DNA from: Bacteroides fragilis
GTDB lineage: Bacteria > Bacillota > Clostridia > Lachnospirales > Lachnospiraceae
DNA: 21,645 bases
Reading direction: 5' to 3'
NCBI GenBank assembly: GCA_023664485.1
Contig: JAMPFK010000038.1
Coordinates: 1 to 21,645, forward strand
The notes beneath the pieces are model-generated. The model searched no databases and was not told the DNA's origin. It saw only the letters and a program-made list of their open reading frames with translations. Below, in pieces: positions 6,148 to 14,054 of the stretch. The translations under genes were made by a program, and so were the position numbers. The stretch's first letter is position 1; each line of letters starts with the position of its first letter.

Positions 6148-7677
6148 CTATGCCCCCGGGCAGACCGTTTCAAACGGAATTGCCGGAATGCCTGCCCGAT
6201 TGTAAAGATTCACCTGATACCAGGGGCCTCGCGCAAATTTTACCGTAAGCGCGCCGGGCACATCTTTACATAAAGTGATAACGATTTCTTCTCCCGATAC
6301 CGCCGCCGAATATCTTATTTCCTCTCCGCCATCGCTTACGGCCAGCGCGTTGACTTCGCCGCCTTTCAAAAAAAGTCCGCCTTCCGCATTCTGAAACGAT
6401 AATACAATCTTTTGTCCTTCTCTCCTGATTCCCCTTAACCGGGGGGCGTCCGCCAGAATATTTTTTCCGTATACATATTTTTCTGCAAGCAGCGCCAGTC
6501 TCTCTCCAACGACCCTTTTGTCTTTCGGATGAATGTCAAATTCCTCGCCCGCATCCGAAATAGAGCACAGGTAGGCGTCGGGGTCTTCATCCACAGCCTG
6601 CTGCTGGCATTCCCGAACTATGGAAAATCCACGATTGACACAGCCGAACCATGAAGAAAAACCCGGAAGCTGAACGATGAAAAACGGCAGTCCGGGATTC
6701 CCCCACGCATCCCGCCAGTCCTCTTTTATCGCCGCCAGAGCCGCTTTATAATTTTTCTGCGTTTCCCCGGTTTCATCATCACTCTCTCCCTGATACCAGA
6801 GAACCCCGCGCACCGTATATGGCGCGAGTCTCTGCACCATATGCCGGTACAATGCCCCCGGCGCGTCCTGCGGTTTTGCCAGCTCCATCATCGATTCCAT
6901 GGAAATCCCCTGTCCGATGAACTCTTTGATTTCTTCCTCGGAGGGCGTTCCGGGCAGAATAAAATCATTAAAGGGATTCCATACGCTGTTGCCCGTATCG
7001 TTCATGGCGTTCTTCCCTGCCGTCCGGCAGAAAACATCATAACTTTGGCCTTTTAATTTCAGATAGAAACTCTCTGTCTGTCCTTTCTGTATTTCTTTCG
7101 CATGCTCCTCTTTCATCCAGGAGAGGGATTTGGTGCCGCCCCAGTTACATCCAATGACGCCTATCGGGATTCCCAGCTTCTCTTCCAGTCTTTCCGCCAT
7201 ATAATAACCTACCGCGGAAAAGTATTCAAGATTATTCCGATCCGCCTTCCTCCAGATTCCCACATTATGATAATCAAAATCGTTCTCCTGGCCATCGTAT
7301 GCAAGCTTGGGCATATCATAAAATCGAATATTCGGATTATGACAGGAGGGAAGAATTTCCTGATAATGCTTTTCATACCGCATCCAGAATTCCATATTCG
7401 ATTGTCCTCCGGCAATCCAGACCTCGCCTATCGCCACATCCGTAATCCGAAGCTCTTCCCGGCCGTCCGAAACGACCAGCTCCAGACCCTCCGCCGCGCT
7501 CATGGGCGGTAACGCAGTTCTCCACTTCCCCGCTTTGGCCCAGACGGTTTCCGAAACATGATTCAAACGCACGTTTATCGAACAATCTTCCTCTGCAGTT
7601 CCCCAAATGACGATCTCCTTATCCCGCTGTAACACCATATGGTCTGAAAAAACAGGATTTATCTGAATATTTTCCAT
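6148..7677 (-). CDS. SASA-family carbohydrate O-acetylesterase
   Basis: A 509-residue SGNH-type esterase of the sialate O-acetylesterase (SASA) family. It would remove acetyl groups from sugars. The N-terminal beta-sandwich (about 1-80) begins with FSDHMVLQRDKEIVIWG, typical of the family. The catalytic serine is in GGQSNMEFW; further family blocks are IGCNWGGT, LWYQGESD and the Asp/His pair in FDIHPKDK. A C-terminal beta domain follows from about 405. There is no signal peptide, so it is cytoplasmic and acts after import. The frame opens at a GTG (7680), but ATG 7677 overlaps the TGA of the preceding gene (TGATG) with GGAGGG upstream, showing translational coupling. In this locus it probably deacetylates a rhamnose- or glucose-containing glycoside; true sialate activity is unlikely because no sialic-acid genes are present. 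Confidence 0.88.
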   Translation of the reverse strand: MENIQINPVFSDHMVLQRDKEIVIWGTAEEDCSINVRLNHVSETVWAKAGKWRTALPPMSAAEGLELVVSDGREELRITDVAIGEVWIAGGQSNMEFWMRYEKHYQEILPSCHNPNIRFYDMPKLAYDGQENDFDYHNVGIWRKADRNNLEYFSAVGYYMAERLEEKLGIPIGVIGCNWGGTKSLSWMKEEHAKEIQKGQTESFYLKLKGQSYDVFCRTAGKNAMNDTGNSVWNPFNDFILPGTPSEEEIKEFIGQGISMESMMELAKPQDAPGALYRHMVQRLAPYTVRGVLWYQGESDDETGETQKNYKAALAAIKEDWRDAWGNPGLPFFIVQLPGFSSWFGCVNRGFSIVRECQQQAVDEDPDAYLCSISDAGEEFDIHPKDKRVVGERLALLAEKYVYGKNILADAPRLRGIRREGQKIVLSFQNAEGGLFLKGGEVNALAVSDGGEEIRYSAAVSGEEIVITLCKDVPGALTVKFARGPWYQVNLYNRAGIPAIPFETVCPGA

Positions 7678-8336
7678 CACGTTCCCTCCTCTATCGCGCT
7701 TTTTCTCCGGCTCTCTTCTACGACCGCTTTCATACGGGAGCCGAACGCCCGTCCGAACAGCCTGATCAGCCGTCCTATGAAAAATGCGGACAACACCGTT
7801 CCCAGACCGATCCCAATGATCCGACGGGCAAATACCAGCGAAATGACCGCCGTAATCAAAATCATCACGCAGTCGAAAATCAGCTTGCCTTCTCCGAATT
7901 CCTTATGCAGGGCATAACCGGCCGCCTTCGCCATGCCGTCCGCGGGATTGGGAATGATTTCCATCGATACCATGACAAAAGCCCCCGCTGCAGTCGCCAC
8001 GATCGCCACCGCCAGAACAGCCAGTTTCAACAGGAAATTTCCGACTGTAAAATCCATCATTTCATCGTAAAAATCGATGATCATACCCATCACATAGGAA
8101 AACGGTATCTGGAGCAGTATCTTCATATCCATTTTTTTATAAATAAACATCTGTGCGATCACAAATACAAAATACAGTAAAGTCGTTGCCATTCCGAGCG
8201 ATAAGGGCGTAATTTCGCTGACTGCATAAGGAAACGTATTGATAGAACCTACCCCAAGGCCCGCTTTCGTATTCAGGACGATCCCGAATCCCAATACCAG
8301 AACGGCTATTCCATACAATCCAAATCTTTTTATCAT
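7677..8336 (-). CDS. YczE/DUF6198-like integral membrane protein
   Basis: A 219-residue protein with about five hydrophobic segments: near the N-terminus (YGIAVLVLGFGIVL), then LGMATTLLYFVFVIAQMFIY, ILLQIPFSYVMGMII, LAVLAVAIVATAAGAFVMV and a last one around MILITAVISLVFA. The opening motif LGFGIVLNTKAGLGVGSINTF and the later IPNPADGMAKA are typical of the YitT/YczE/DUF6198 membrane family, whose transported substrate is not established. A longer frame begins at 8366, but GGAGG precedes the ATG at 8336 with good spacing, so I prefer that. Its stop overlaps the start of the acetylesterase gene. Being embedded in the catabolic operon suggests transport of a breakdown product or released aglycone; this is a guess from position. 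Confidence 0.75.
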   Translation of the reverse strand: MIKRFGLYGIAVLVLGFGIVLNTKAGLGVGSINTFPYAVSEITPLSLGMATTLLYFVFVIAQMFIYKKMDMKILLQIPFSYVMGMIIDFYDEMMDFTVGNFLLKLAVLAVAIVATAAGAFVMVSMEIIPNPADGMAKAAGYALHKEFGEGKLIFDCVMILITAVISLVFARRIIGIGLGTVLSAFFIGRLIRLFGRAFGSRMKAVVEESRRKSAIEEGT

Positions 8337-8354
8337 ACAAATCCTCCATGTCTC

Positions 8355-8379
8355 AAAAGGATGCATTCCGCATCCTTTT
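8355..8379 (-). terminator. intercistronic hairpin, partial terminator or processing site
   Basis: A perfect 10-bp stem AAAAGGATGC / GCATCCTTTT with a 5-base loop overlaps the stop codon of the GH106-like gene (8380-8378) and ends 19 bases before the membrane-protein start. On the minus strand the stem ends in TTTTGAG, a short U-run, so it could reduce read-through into the last four genes rather than stop it. Confidence 0.5.
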
Positions 8380-11086
8380 ATCCGTCATACCGTTTCAGTA
8401 TTATGTCTCCGATAATGCCAGAAGGTGCAAGCGGCGTCGGCGTCCCCATACCGCCGTCTCCGATTCCCATAGCCGCCGCTTTTCTCTCTAATGTCGTAGC
8501 GGCTTCGATCCGGATATGGTTCTCTCCATCCTTCACCATATCGTCTATTGGGAACCGGTAGGGCTTTGCCGCAAGAATTCCGGCAGAAACGCCGTTCACG
8601 AAGACCTCTGCGGAATCGTATACCTCCTGTAATTCCAATTCCGCCCGTTTCCAGCCCTCCAGGGAAACCGTCGTTTCATAACGATAAATACCGGAAAATT
8701 CCGGATGGGCCAATGCCATTCCATGGATAAGATCCGCCTGCTCTTCCCCTGTAAAATCCGGATAAGCCTTCGCCTCACAGCGGGTTACCCGAAAGTCCTT
8801 TAAATACAGCCCTTCGGCAGGTTCTTTTCTCAAAGCTCCCACATAGGCGTCCGCAGGCATATTTTCCAAAGCGCCGCAAACCAGGACCATCATCTCAAGC
8901 GGCTGTAATTCCACCATAACCTCTGTCTCCGTCCCGGCGCGGCGGACCCTGGCCGGTCTCAGGCGGTTTCTCCACGCGTCATAAGCCCAGACCTCGCTGC
9001 CCTCCGGCAGTCCCGGAAAGGCGACCCATTGAGCAAACTCATCCGCAGTATTTTCATTCAGCAGCAGATAAACATCCCCTTCATTACGATAGTGATACGC
9101 TGTAAGCGCCGTCACCGGATGTTCCGGCACTGCCGTATGATAGAAAGAATCCGCAAACTCCTCTTCCAGATGCTCTGTCCGCACTACCCTGCAGGACCGC
9201 AGGGCTTCCACGAGACGCCCGCTCGTTTCCGCATCCGCATCGGAAATCCCTTCCGGCAGGCGGCCTGTAAAGACCACTTTAAATCCGCTCTTCTGCGCCC
9301 TTACCGCAAATTCCGCCGCCGCCTTTGGAAGATAAGCGCAGCCGGAAATCACCAATGCCCTGCAGTCTATTCCATTGACCCGCAGGCAGCCTTCCTTTTC
9401 CAGAAATACCGTATTGCTTTCCGCACCGTCCGCCAGTATATCCGCCGGTATGATCAGAAAACCGATCTGGTGTTCTGTCAGCACACGGCATGCGCGGATA
9501 TTGCTCTCATAGGCGCCGCCCCACTGGCTTTCCCCGTGATAGAGAAGCGCCACCGGCGCTTCCTGTATGCCGCCGTCGATCAGATGGCAGATGCGGCCGG
9601 TATAGGCCATAAGCGCTCCGAAGGCTCTGAACTGCGGATTTTCACCGTGCGCATAGAAATGCGGCGGGCAGTCCGGATCCGGAAATTCTTTCGGAGAGAA
9701 CGCATGCGGTACGAACCGGTTGACCCCTCTTACCAGAAAATGGTCCATCAGATATTTTTCAAAGCTCACGCCGGAACGCCATCCATAAGCGCCGAAGTTC
9801 TCGCACATACACCGGCCCTTTTTCTTCGGATCGACTGCCGCCATGGAAGCGCCCATCCGCCCCAGCATATAATGATAGAATCCGGCGCTGTCCTGACACA
9901 TATCCGGCTCGTGCCTGTGCACATCCTGTCCGCCCGGCAGCACCTGTCCGCCAATATTGTCGATTCCCGCCATATGCTGGCCGGAAAGCCCGCGGAAGAA
10001 ATGGCCCATACTCGGCCCCAGATTGGCGTTGGAATCACAGTCTTCCAGCATATGGCCGATATATTCCACTCCATGCTCTTCACACCATTTCCCCAGCTGA
10101 TCTGAGAAACATGCGGAGACCAGCCTGCTTACGGCATTCATATAAGCCGTCCGGATCCTTGCCGTCCGGTGCCCGTCGCTTCCTTCATTCCACAGATACG
10201 GCAGTTCCTGTTCCCATCCCTCTCCGTACTCTGTCCTCATCTTCCCCTGCATCGCCTTAGACCAGGGCAGCGCCATCTGCGGATTGCCGATCAAATCTCC
10301 CCTCGTGTAGCCGGGCGTGTTCCCGATAGGCGGTTCGTCGCTGAAAAAGCCCGCGATTACCGTGCCGAACAGTTCTTTATAACACTCGTAATGGGGCTCG
10401 TATACGGCGTCTATCAGAATACGGCAGGACGCTTCGTCCAGAAAATTAATATAATTGTTCCGGCCCCTCGCATCATAAGTCAGATAAATCACATAAATCT
10501 TCCAATATCCCGCGGGCACATCCCACAGCAGACGTTCTCCCTCCACCTTTTCCGTCAGATCCACCGGTTTTCCAATCTTTCCCATTTCCTCTACCGGGCA
10601 GGCGAGCACCCGTAACAGCCTGTCGTCATGATGCTTTCTTGCGGGTTCTCCCGGCATCGGCGGCATCCACGGCGGAAGCGGCTGCGGTTTCGCGTAATCG
10701 CCCACACGGATCTCCATCTGCGGCCTCGGCCCCCAGGATTCGAGGACATTATAGTCCAGATACTGATGGCACAGTTCCTTATCCGCATGTTCCATCGCGC
10801 CGGCGGCATATCCCGTCGGAAAATGCTCGTCATCCAATATCCACACCTTCATATTCCTCTTCCCGGCCTCGTCCAGAATAACATCCATATCCTTCCACCA
10901 GCCGGCCTTCGCAAAATCCGGATGCGGACGGCTTTCCACGCAGACCGCGTTGATATTCGCTTCCTGTATTTTCTGCATATATTCCCGCAGAACGCTTTCT
11001 TCTTCTCCATGCTGCCAGAAAAAGGGGAAAATATAATTTCCCCCTTCTCCATTCAGCAGCTGGTCCATACGTTCTCTCAATCCCAT
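8378..11086 (-). CDS. GH106-like glycoside hydrolase, probable alpha-L-rhamnosidase
   Basis: A 902-residue cytoplasmic enzyme without a signal peptide. The N-terminal half is a barrel-like catalytic region with GGNYIFPFFWQHG (15-27), WILDDEHFPTGYAAG (82-96) and FFSDEPPIG (248-256, Glu251 a candidate catalytic acid). A further block, CENFGAYGWRSG followed by FEKYLMDHFLVRGVN, is shared by GH106 and related unassigned hydrolases. The C-terminal ~100 residues look like a galactose-binding/jelly-roll domain (YRYETTVSLEGW, VYDSAEVFVNGVSAG). The family assignment is from motif pattern; presence of rhaD in the same operon supports release of L-rhamnose from imported oligosaccharides or glycosides. 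The ribosome binding site (GGAGG, 7 bases before ATG 11086) lies within the right end of a dispersed repeat. A different substrate (for example another deoxy- or uronic-acid glycoside) cannot be excluded. Confidence 0.68.
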   Translation of the reverse strand: MGLRERMDQLLNGEGGNYIFPFFWQHGEEESVLREYMQKIQEANINAVCVESRPHPDFAKAGWWKDMDVILDEAGKRNMKVWILDDEHFPTGYAAGAMEHADKELCHQYLDYNVLESWGPRPQMEIRVGDYAKPQPLPPWMPPMPGEPARKHHDDRLLRVLACPVEEMGKIGKPVDLTEKVEGERLLWDVPAGYWKIYVIYLTYDARGRNNYINFLDEASCRILIDAVYEPHYECYKELFGTVIAGFFSDEPPIGNTPGYTRGDLIGNPQMALPWSKAMQGKMRTEYGEGWEQELPYLWNEGSDGHRTARIRTAYMNAVSRLVSACFSDQLGKWCEEHGVEYIGHMLEDCDSNANLGPSMGHFFRGLSGQHMAGIDNIGGQVLPGGQDVHRHEPDMCQDSAGFYHYMLGRMGASMAAVDPKKKGRCMCENFGAYGWRSGVSFEKYLMDHFLVRGVNRFVPHAFSPKEFPDPDCPPHFYAHGENPQFRAFGALMAYTGRICHLIDGGIQEAPVALLYHGESQWGGAYESNIRACRVLTEHQIGFLIIPADILADGAESNTVFLEKEGCLRVNGIDCRALVISGCAYLPKAAAEFAVRAQKSGFKVVFTGRLPEGISDADAETSGRLVEALRSCRVVRTEHLEEEFADSFYHTAVPEHPVTALTAYHYRNEGDVYLLLNENTADEFAQWVAFPGLPEGSEVWAYDAWRNRLRPARVRRAGTETEVMVELQPLEMMVLVCGALENMPADAYVGALRKEPAEGLYLKDFRVTRCEAKAYPDFTGEEQADLIHGMALAHPEFSGIYRYETTVSLEGWKRAELELQEVYDSAEVFVNGVSAGILAAKPYRFPIDDMVKDGENHIRIEAATTLERKAAAMGIGDGGMGTPTPLAPSGIIGDIILKRYDG

Positions 11087-11087
11087 A

Positions 11088-11191
11088 ATAAGCCTCCATT
11101 CCTGCTCAGCCCACGATATTTGGGCGGCGCAAAAAGCGCTTCAGCGCAGATTCGCGGTTGAAAAATAAGCTGCCAAGCTTATTTTTCAACC
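11088..11191 (-). repeat. dispersed palindromic repeat, copy 1
   Basis: The first part (minus strand) is a perfect 16-bp stem, GGTTGAAAAATAAGCT pairing with AGCTTATTTTTCAACC, around a 4-base loop (11191-11156). It is followed by CGCGAATCTG, a second GC-rich hairpin (GCGCTGAAGCGC), CAAATATCGTGGGCTGAG, then GGAATGG and a TTAT end. The same order of blocks occurs at 21319-21397, so this is a repeat family. It occupies almost the whole gap between the MBL gene stop (11223) and the GH106-like start (11086). The exact ends are inferred from comparison with copy 2. No U-tract follows the stem, so terminator action is doubtful. Confidence 0.8.
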
Positions 11192-11222
11192 CAACCTCCT
11201 GCCTTTTGCTCTATCGATTCTG

Positions 11223-12038
11223 TTATTTCTTTGTCAGTTCACTGTACACAATATTGCCGTACTTTCCGTCTATCCGTTCGAAATGCTCTTTGATCGCCGC
11301 GGCCCTGATCGCCCTGCGCCCCATAAATTCACAGGGAACGGCATCATCCGTACCTGCAAGGATCCGCCCGCACAGTTCGATATTGTCATCCAGGCTGTCC
11401 CTCGGACCGATCGCCGGGCCATGTGAATAATATACGGTATCGTACCGGTCGTCGAACGTCTTTAAATATTCCAGGCTCTTTCGATAAGTACTGATATCGG
11501 TGCTCGCATCATCCATCACCAGCGTATTGCCATTGCAGGCATCGCCATATAAGATAGCGGCCTCCTCCTGCAGCAGCACACAGCAGCTTCCTTTCGTATG
11601 CCCCGGCACATGAATGATCTCCAGATGGATGCCGCCCAGGTCAAAGACCTGCCCGTTGGCAAGCTCCTCGAAGGGCCTTTCGGGATCCGGTACAAAATCC
11701 GTCTCCGACAGCTCTTTCGTTCCCAGCATAGCGCTTACATAGTCCATTCTCATCGCCAGATTATGATGCTTCAACAGTTCCCTGTCCGCCGGATGAAGAT
11801 AGACGGTCTCAAAGTCCGCCGCGCTCCCCGCATGGTCTCCGTGTCCATGCGTAAGAATGACCGTCAGGGGGAGCGTTGTCAGTTTTTCCACGGTCTCCTT
11901 CAATCCTTTCAGACCGCTGCATGTATCGAGCAGCGCGGCTCTTTTGGTCCCGGTAACGAGAAACGCCGATACGCCGCTTGCCTCCGTAATCTGTGTCACC
12001 CGCGCGCTCAACTGTTTCTGCTCAAACGCGTATTTCAT
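11223..12038 (-). CDS. metallo-beta-lactamase-fold hydrolase (glyoxalase II-like)
   Basis: A 271-residue cytoplasmic MBL-fold enzyme. The metal-binding motif THGHGDH is at 63-69 (His64, His66, Asp68, His69). Further ligands fit His147 (VPGHTKG), Asp166 (LYGDACNG) and His206 (YSHGP), so both metal sites appear complete. The fold covers thioester, lactone and phosphodiester hydrolases; sequence alone does not set the substrate. GGAGG precedes the ATG at 12038. It lies 24 bases after the second permease gene and ahead of the dispersed repeat and GH106-like gene, so it is part of the catabolic operon. A lactonase or ester hydrolase acting on the imported glycoside or aglycone would fit, but this is inference. 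Confidence 0.85.
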   Translation of the reverse strand: MKYAFEQKQLSARVTQITEASGVSAFLVTGTKRAALLDTCSGLKGLKETVEKLTTLPLTVILTHGHGDHAGSAADFETVYLHPADRELLKHHNLAMRMDYVSAMLGTKELSETDFVPDPERPFEELANGQVFDLGGIHLEIIHVPGHTKGSCCVLLQEEAAILYGDACNGNTLVMDDASTDISTYRKSLEYLKTFDDRYDTVYYSHGPAIGPRDSLDDNIELCGRILAGTDDAVPCEFMGRRAIRAAAIKEHFERIDGKYGNIVYSELTKK

Positions 12039-12062
12039 AGTAAACCCTCCATTTCTGCCTTA

Positions 12063-12962
12063 TCACTCTTTTACGCCGCCAAGGGTAATCCCTTTGACAA
12101 AATATTTCTGGAAGAACGGGTAAGCGATCATAATCGGCAGTACGCCGACGACCGCAATCGCCATACGCATTGTCGTGGACGGCAGGGACGTCGCTTTCGC
12201 CGCCAGCTCCGAATTATTCGACAGGAAATTAATATTTTCATTGATCTTATTCAGCACCAGCTGAATCGTATACAGCTTGACGCCGTTTCTTTCCGTCAGG
12301 AAATATAACCCGTTCGTCCAGTCGTTCCAGTATGCGATGGCCGTCATCAGGCCGATCGTCGCCAGAATCGGCACCGACAGCGGAATAACGATTTTCTGAA
12401 ATACCTGAAATACGGACGCCCCGTCGATTCTCGCCGCTTCCAGAATGCTTGGGCTGATGCTGTTCTGATAATAATTCTTGACCAGTACAACGTTGAACGG
12501 CGTCATCAGCAGATTCGGCACGATCAGCGCAAAGATCGTATCCTTGATATGAAAAATATTAGAATATACATAATAACTTGCCACGATACCACCGTTGAAC
12601 AGCATGGTAAAAATGCTGAGGAACATCAGGATCTTATGCCCCGGAAGCCGGTCGTTGCTGACCGCAAAAGCAAATGTGCTGGTAATCGTAATACTGGCCA
12701 CTGTGCCGATTATCGTAACGACTATCGTCATCAGATAGGCCCGGCCTACCGTTATCCACTCTCGCGCAATATACTGATATGCTTCCAGACTCCACTTCTC
12801 CGGGAAGAAAGAGTAGCCATTGACCAATGCCGTCTGATTATCCGTAAAGGATGCGATCACCAAAAGTACAAAGGGAAGCAATGCCATTAAAGAACCAAGT
12901 ATCATAACCGTATGCGCAATAATCTGCCATATCGTGCTTTCTTTTATTCCTTTTTCTTTCAT
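12063..12962 (-). CDS. ABC sugar importer permease, CarB/LplC type
   Basis: A 299-residue inner-membrane permease of the carbohydrate (CUT1) ABC importer family with about six membrane segments, starting with WQIIAHTVMILGSLMALLPFVLLVIASF. The EAA loop that contacts the ATPase is EAARIDGASVFQVFQKIVIP. The C-terminal ...FQKYFVKGITLGGVKE is characteristic of the LplC/YtcP subgroup, which handles complex oligosaccharides in Firmicutes. AGGAGGG precedes the ATG at 12962, only 11 bases beyond the stop of the first permease. No ATPase gene is nearby; such systems usually share a general MsmX-type ATPase encoded elsewhere. Confidence 0.95.
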   Translation of the reverse strand: MKEKGIKESTIWQIIAHTVMILGSLMALLPFVLLVIASFTDNQTALVNGYSFFPEKWSLEAYQYIAREWITVGRAYLMTIVVTIIGTVASITITSTFAFAVSNDRLPGHKILMFLSIFTMLFNGGIVASYYVYSNIFHIKDTIFALIVPNLLMTPFNVVLVKNYYQNSISPSILEAARIDGASVFQVFQKIVIPLSVPILATIGLMTAIAYWNDWTNGLYFLTERNGVKLYTIQLVLNKINENINFLSNNSELAAKATSLPSTTMRMAIAVVGVLPIMIAYPFFQKYFVKGITLGGVKE

Positions 12963-12973
12963 TGTACTCCCTC

Positions 12974-13921
12974 CTAAAATAATGCGTTTTCTTTACTTGT
13001 CTTACGAAGCAGCGCATTGACCGCCACAATAAGGATAAAACCGACGATCGACTGATATACGCTGGCCGCGCTGGACATACCGAAATCGCTGCTCTTCATC
13101 AACGCATTATAAACATATACGTCGATCGTTCTTGTCACGCTGTAAAGCGTACCGCTGTTCATCGGAATCTGATAGAACAGGCCAAAATCTGAATAGAAGA
13201 TTCTGCCGACCTGCAGTACCAGCATCGTGATCATTGTGGATTTCAGCAGCGGAAGGGTAATAAACCTGATCTGCTGCCATTTGGACGCGCCGTCCAGCGT
13301 TGCCGCTTCAAAATAATCCTGGCTCATGCCGACAATGCTGCTGTAATAAATGATCATGGCATAACCGACTGTTTTCCACAGGTGCACAAAGGTCAGGATA
13401 AAAGGCCAGTATTTCGGCTCGTTATACCAGGAAACTGCCTTGAGTCCCAGCGCCTTAAAGATACCGTTGTTGATCATTCCTGTTTCGCCGGAAAGCATGG
13501 CGTATGCCAGATAGCTGACGATTACCCAGCTCATCAGATATGGCAGCAGGATCAGGCTCTGGTACAGCTTGCTCGCCGTCCTGCTCCTTATCTCATTGAT
13601 CAGAATTGCTACCGCGACGGCAATCATCGTTGTAAGTATGATAAAAGCCAGATTATAAAGAATCGTATTTCTTGTAATTGCCCACGCATCCTTCGATGCG
13701 AACAGGAATTTAAAATTATCGAATCCGCACCAGTCGCTTCCAAAAATGCCTTTGCGGAAATTCAGGTTCTTAAAAGCAATGACAATGCCGAACATCGGAA
13801 GATAATTATTACAGACCATGTAAATGATTCCCGGCAGCGCCAAAAGATAGTAGGGAAGGAAATCTTTCCAGCGGATTTTTTTCCTGGGTTTCGCGGCGGC
13901 TGCCGCATTTGCTCGTGCCAT
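12974..13921 (-). CDS. ABC sugar importer permease, LplB/YteP type
   Basis: A 315-residue CUT1-family permease. An Ala/Lys-rich N-terminus (MARANAAAAAKPRKK) leads into six probable membrane segments beginning YYLLALPGIIYMVC. The family signature NNYLPMFGIVIAFKNLNF follows. The EAA loop is EAATLDGASKWQQIRFITLP. The frame extends to an ATG at 13933, but TGGAGG lies at proper distance before the ATG at 13921, so the shorter form is preferred. It pairs with the LplC-type permease downstream and the lipoprotein binding protein upstream. A stem-loop between binding protein and permease probably keeps permease expression lower than that of the binding protein. Confidence 0.95.
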   Translation of the reverse strand: MARANAAAAAKPRKKIRWKDFLPYYLLALPGIIYMVCNNYLPMFGIVIAFKNLNFRKGIFGSDWCGFDNFKFLFASKDAWAITRNTILYNLAFIILTTMIAVAVAILINEIRSRTASKLYQSLILLPYLMSWVIVSYLAYAMLSGETGMINNGIFKALGLKAVSWYNEPKYWPFILTFVHLWKTVGYAMIIYYSSIVGMSQDYFEAATLDGASKWQQIRFITLPLLKSTMITMLVLQVGRIFYSDFGLFYQIPMNSGTLYSVTRTIDVYVYNALMKSSDFGMSSAASVYQSIVGFILIVAVNALLRKTSKENALF

Positions 13922-13982
13922 GTCTACCTCCATTCCGGAGCGTTCTATGTAATCTGAATCTGCTTTGCCATTCTCTTCTTTT

Positions 13983-14018
13983 AAAAACGTGGACAGGAGA
14001 TGTTCTTCTGTCCACGTT
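13983..14018 (-). terminator. attenuating terminator between binding protein and permeases
   Basis: On the minus strand an 11-bp perfect stem, AACGTGGACAG with CTGTCCACGTT, encloses an 11-base loop and ends in GTTTTTAAAA. It lies 36 bases after the binding-protein stop and 62 before the first permease. A partial terminator or 3'-end stabiliser here is common in ABC importer operons and would give more binding protein than permease. Confidence 0.8.
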
Positions 14019-14054
14019 CAAAGACTCTGTGACGCTCCAACACATCTTCTTATT

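Noticed and set aside
9029..10105. 358-codon plus-strand frame within the GH106-like gene
   Set aside because: Antisense to a gene with clear family motifs; no ribosome binding site or domain.
11156..11191. 16-bp hairpin as an ordinary rho-independent terminator
   Set aside because: No U-tract follows on either strand, and the stem is part of a repeat family present elsewhere.
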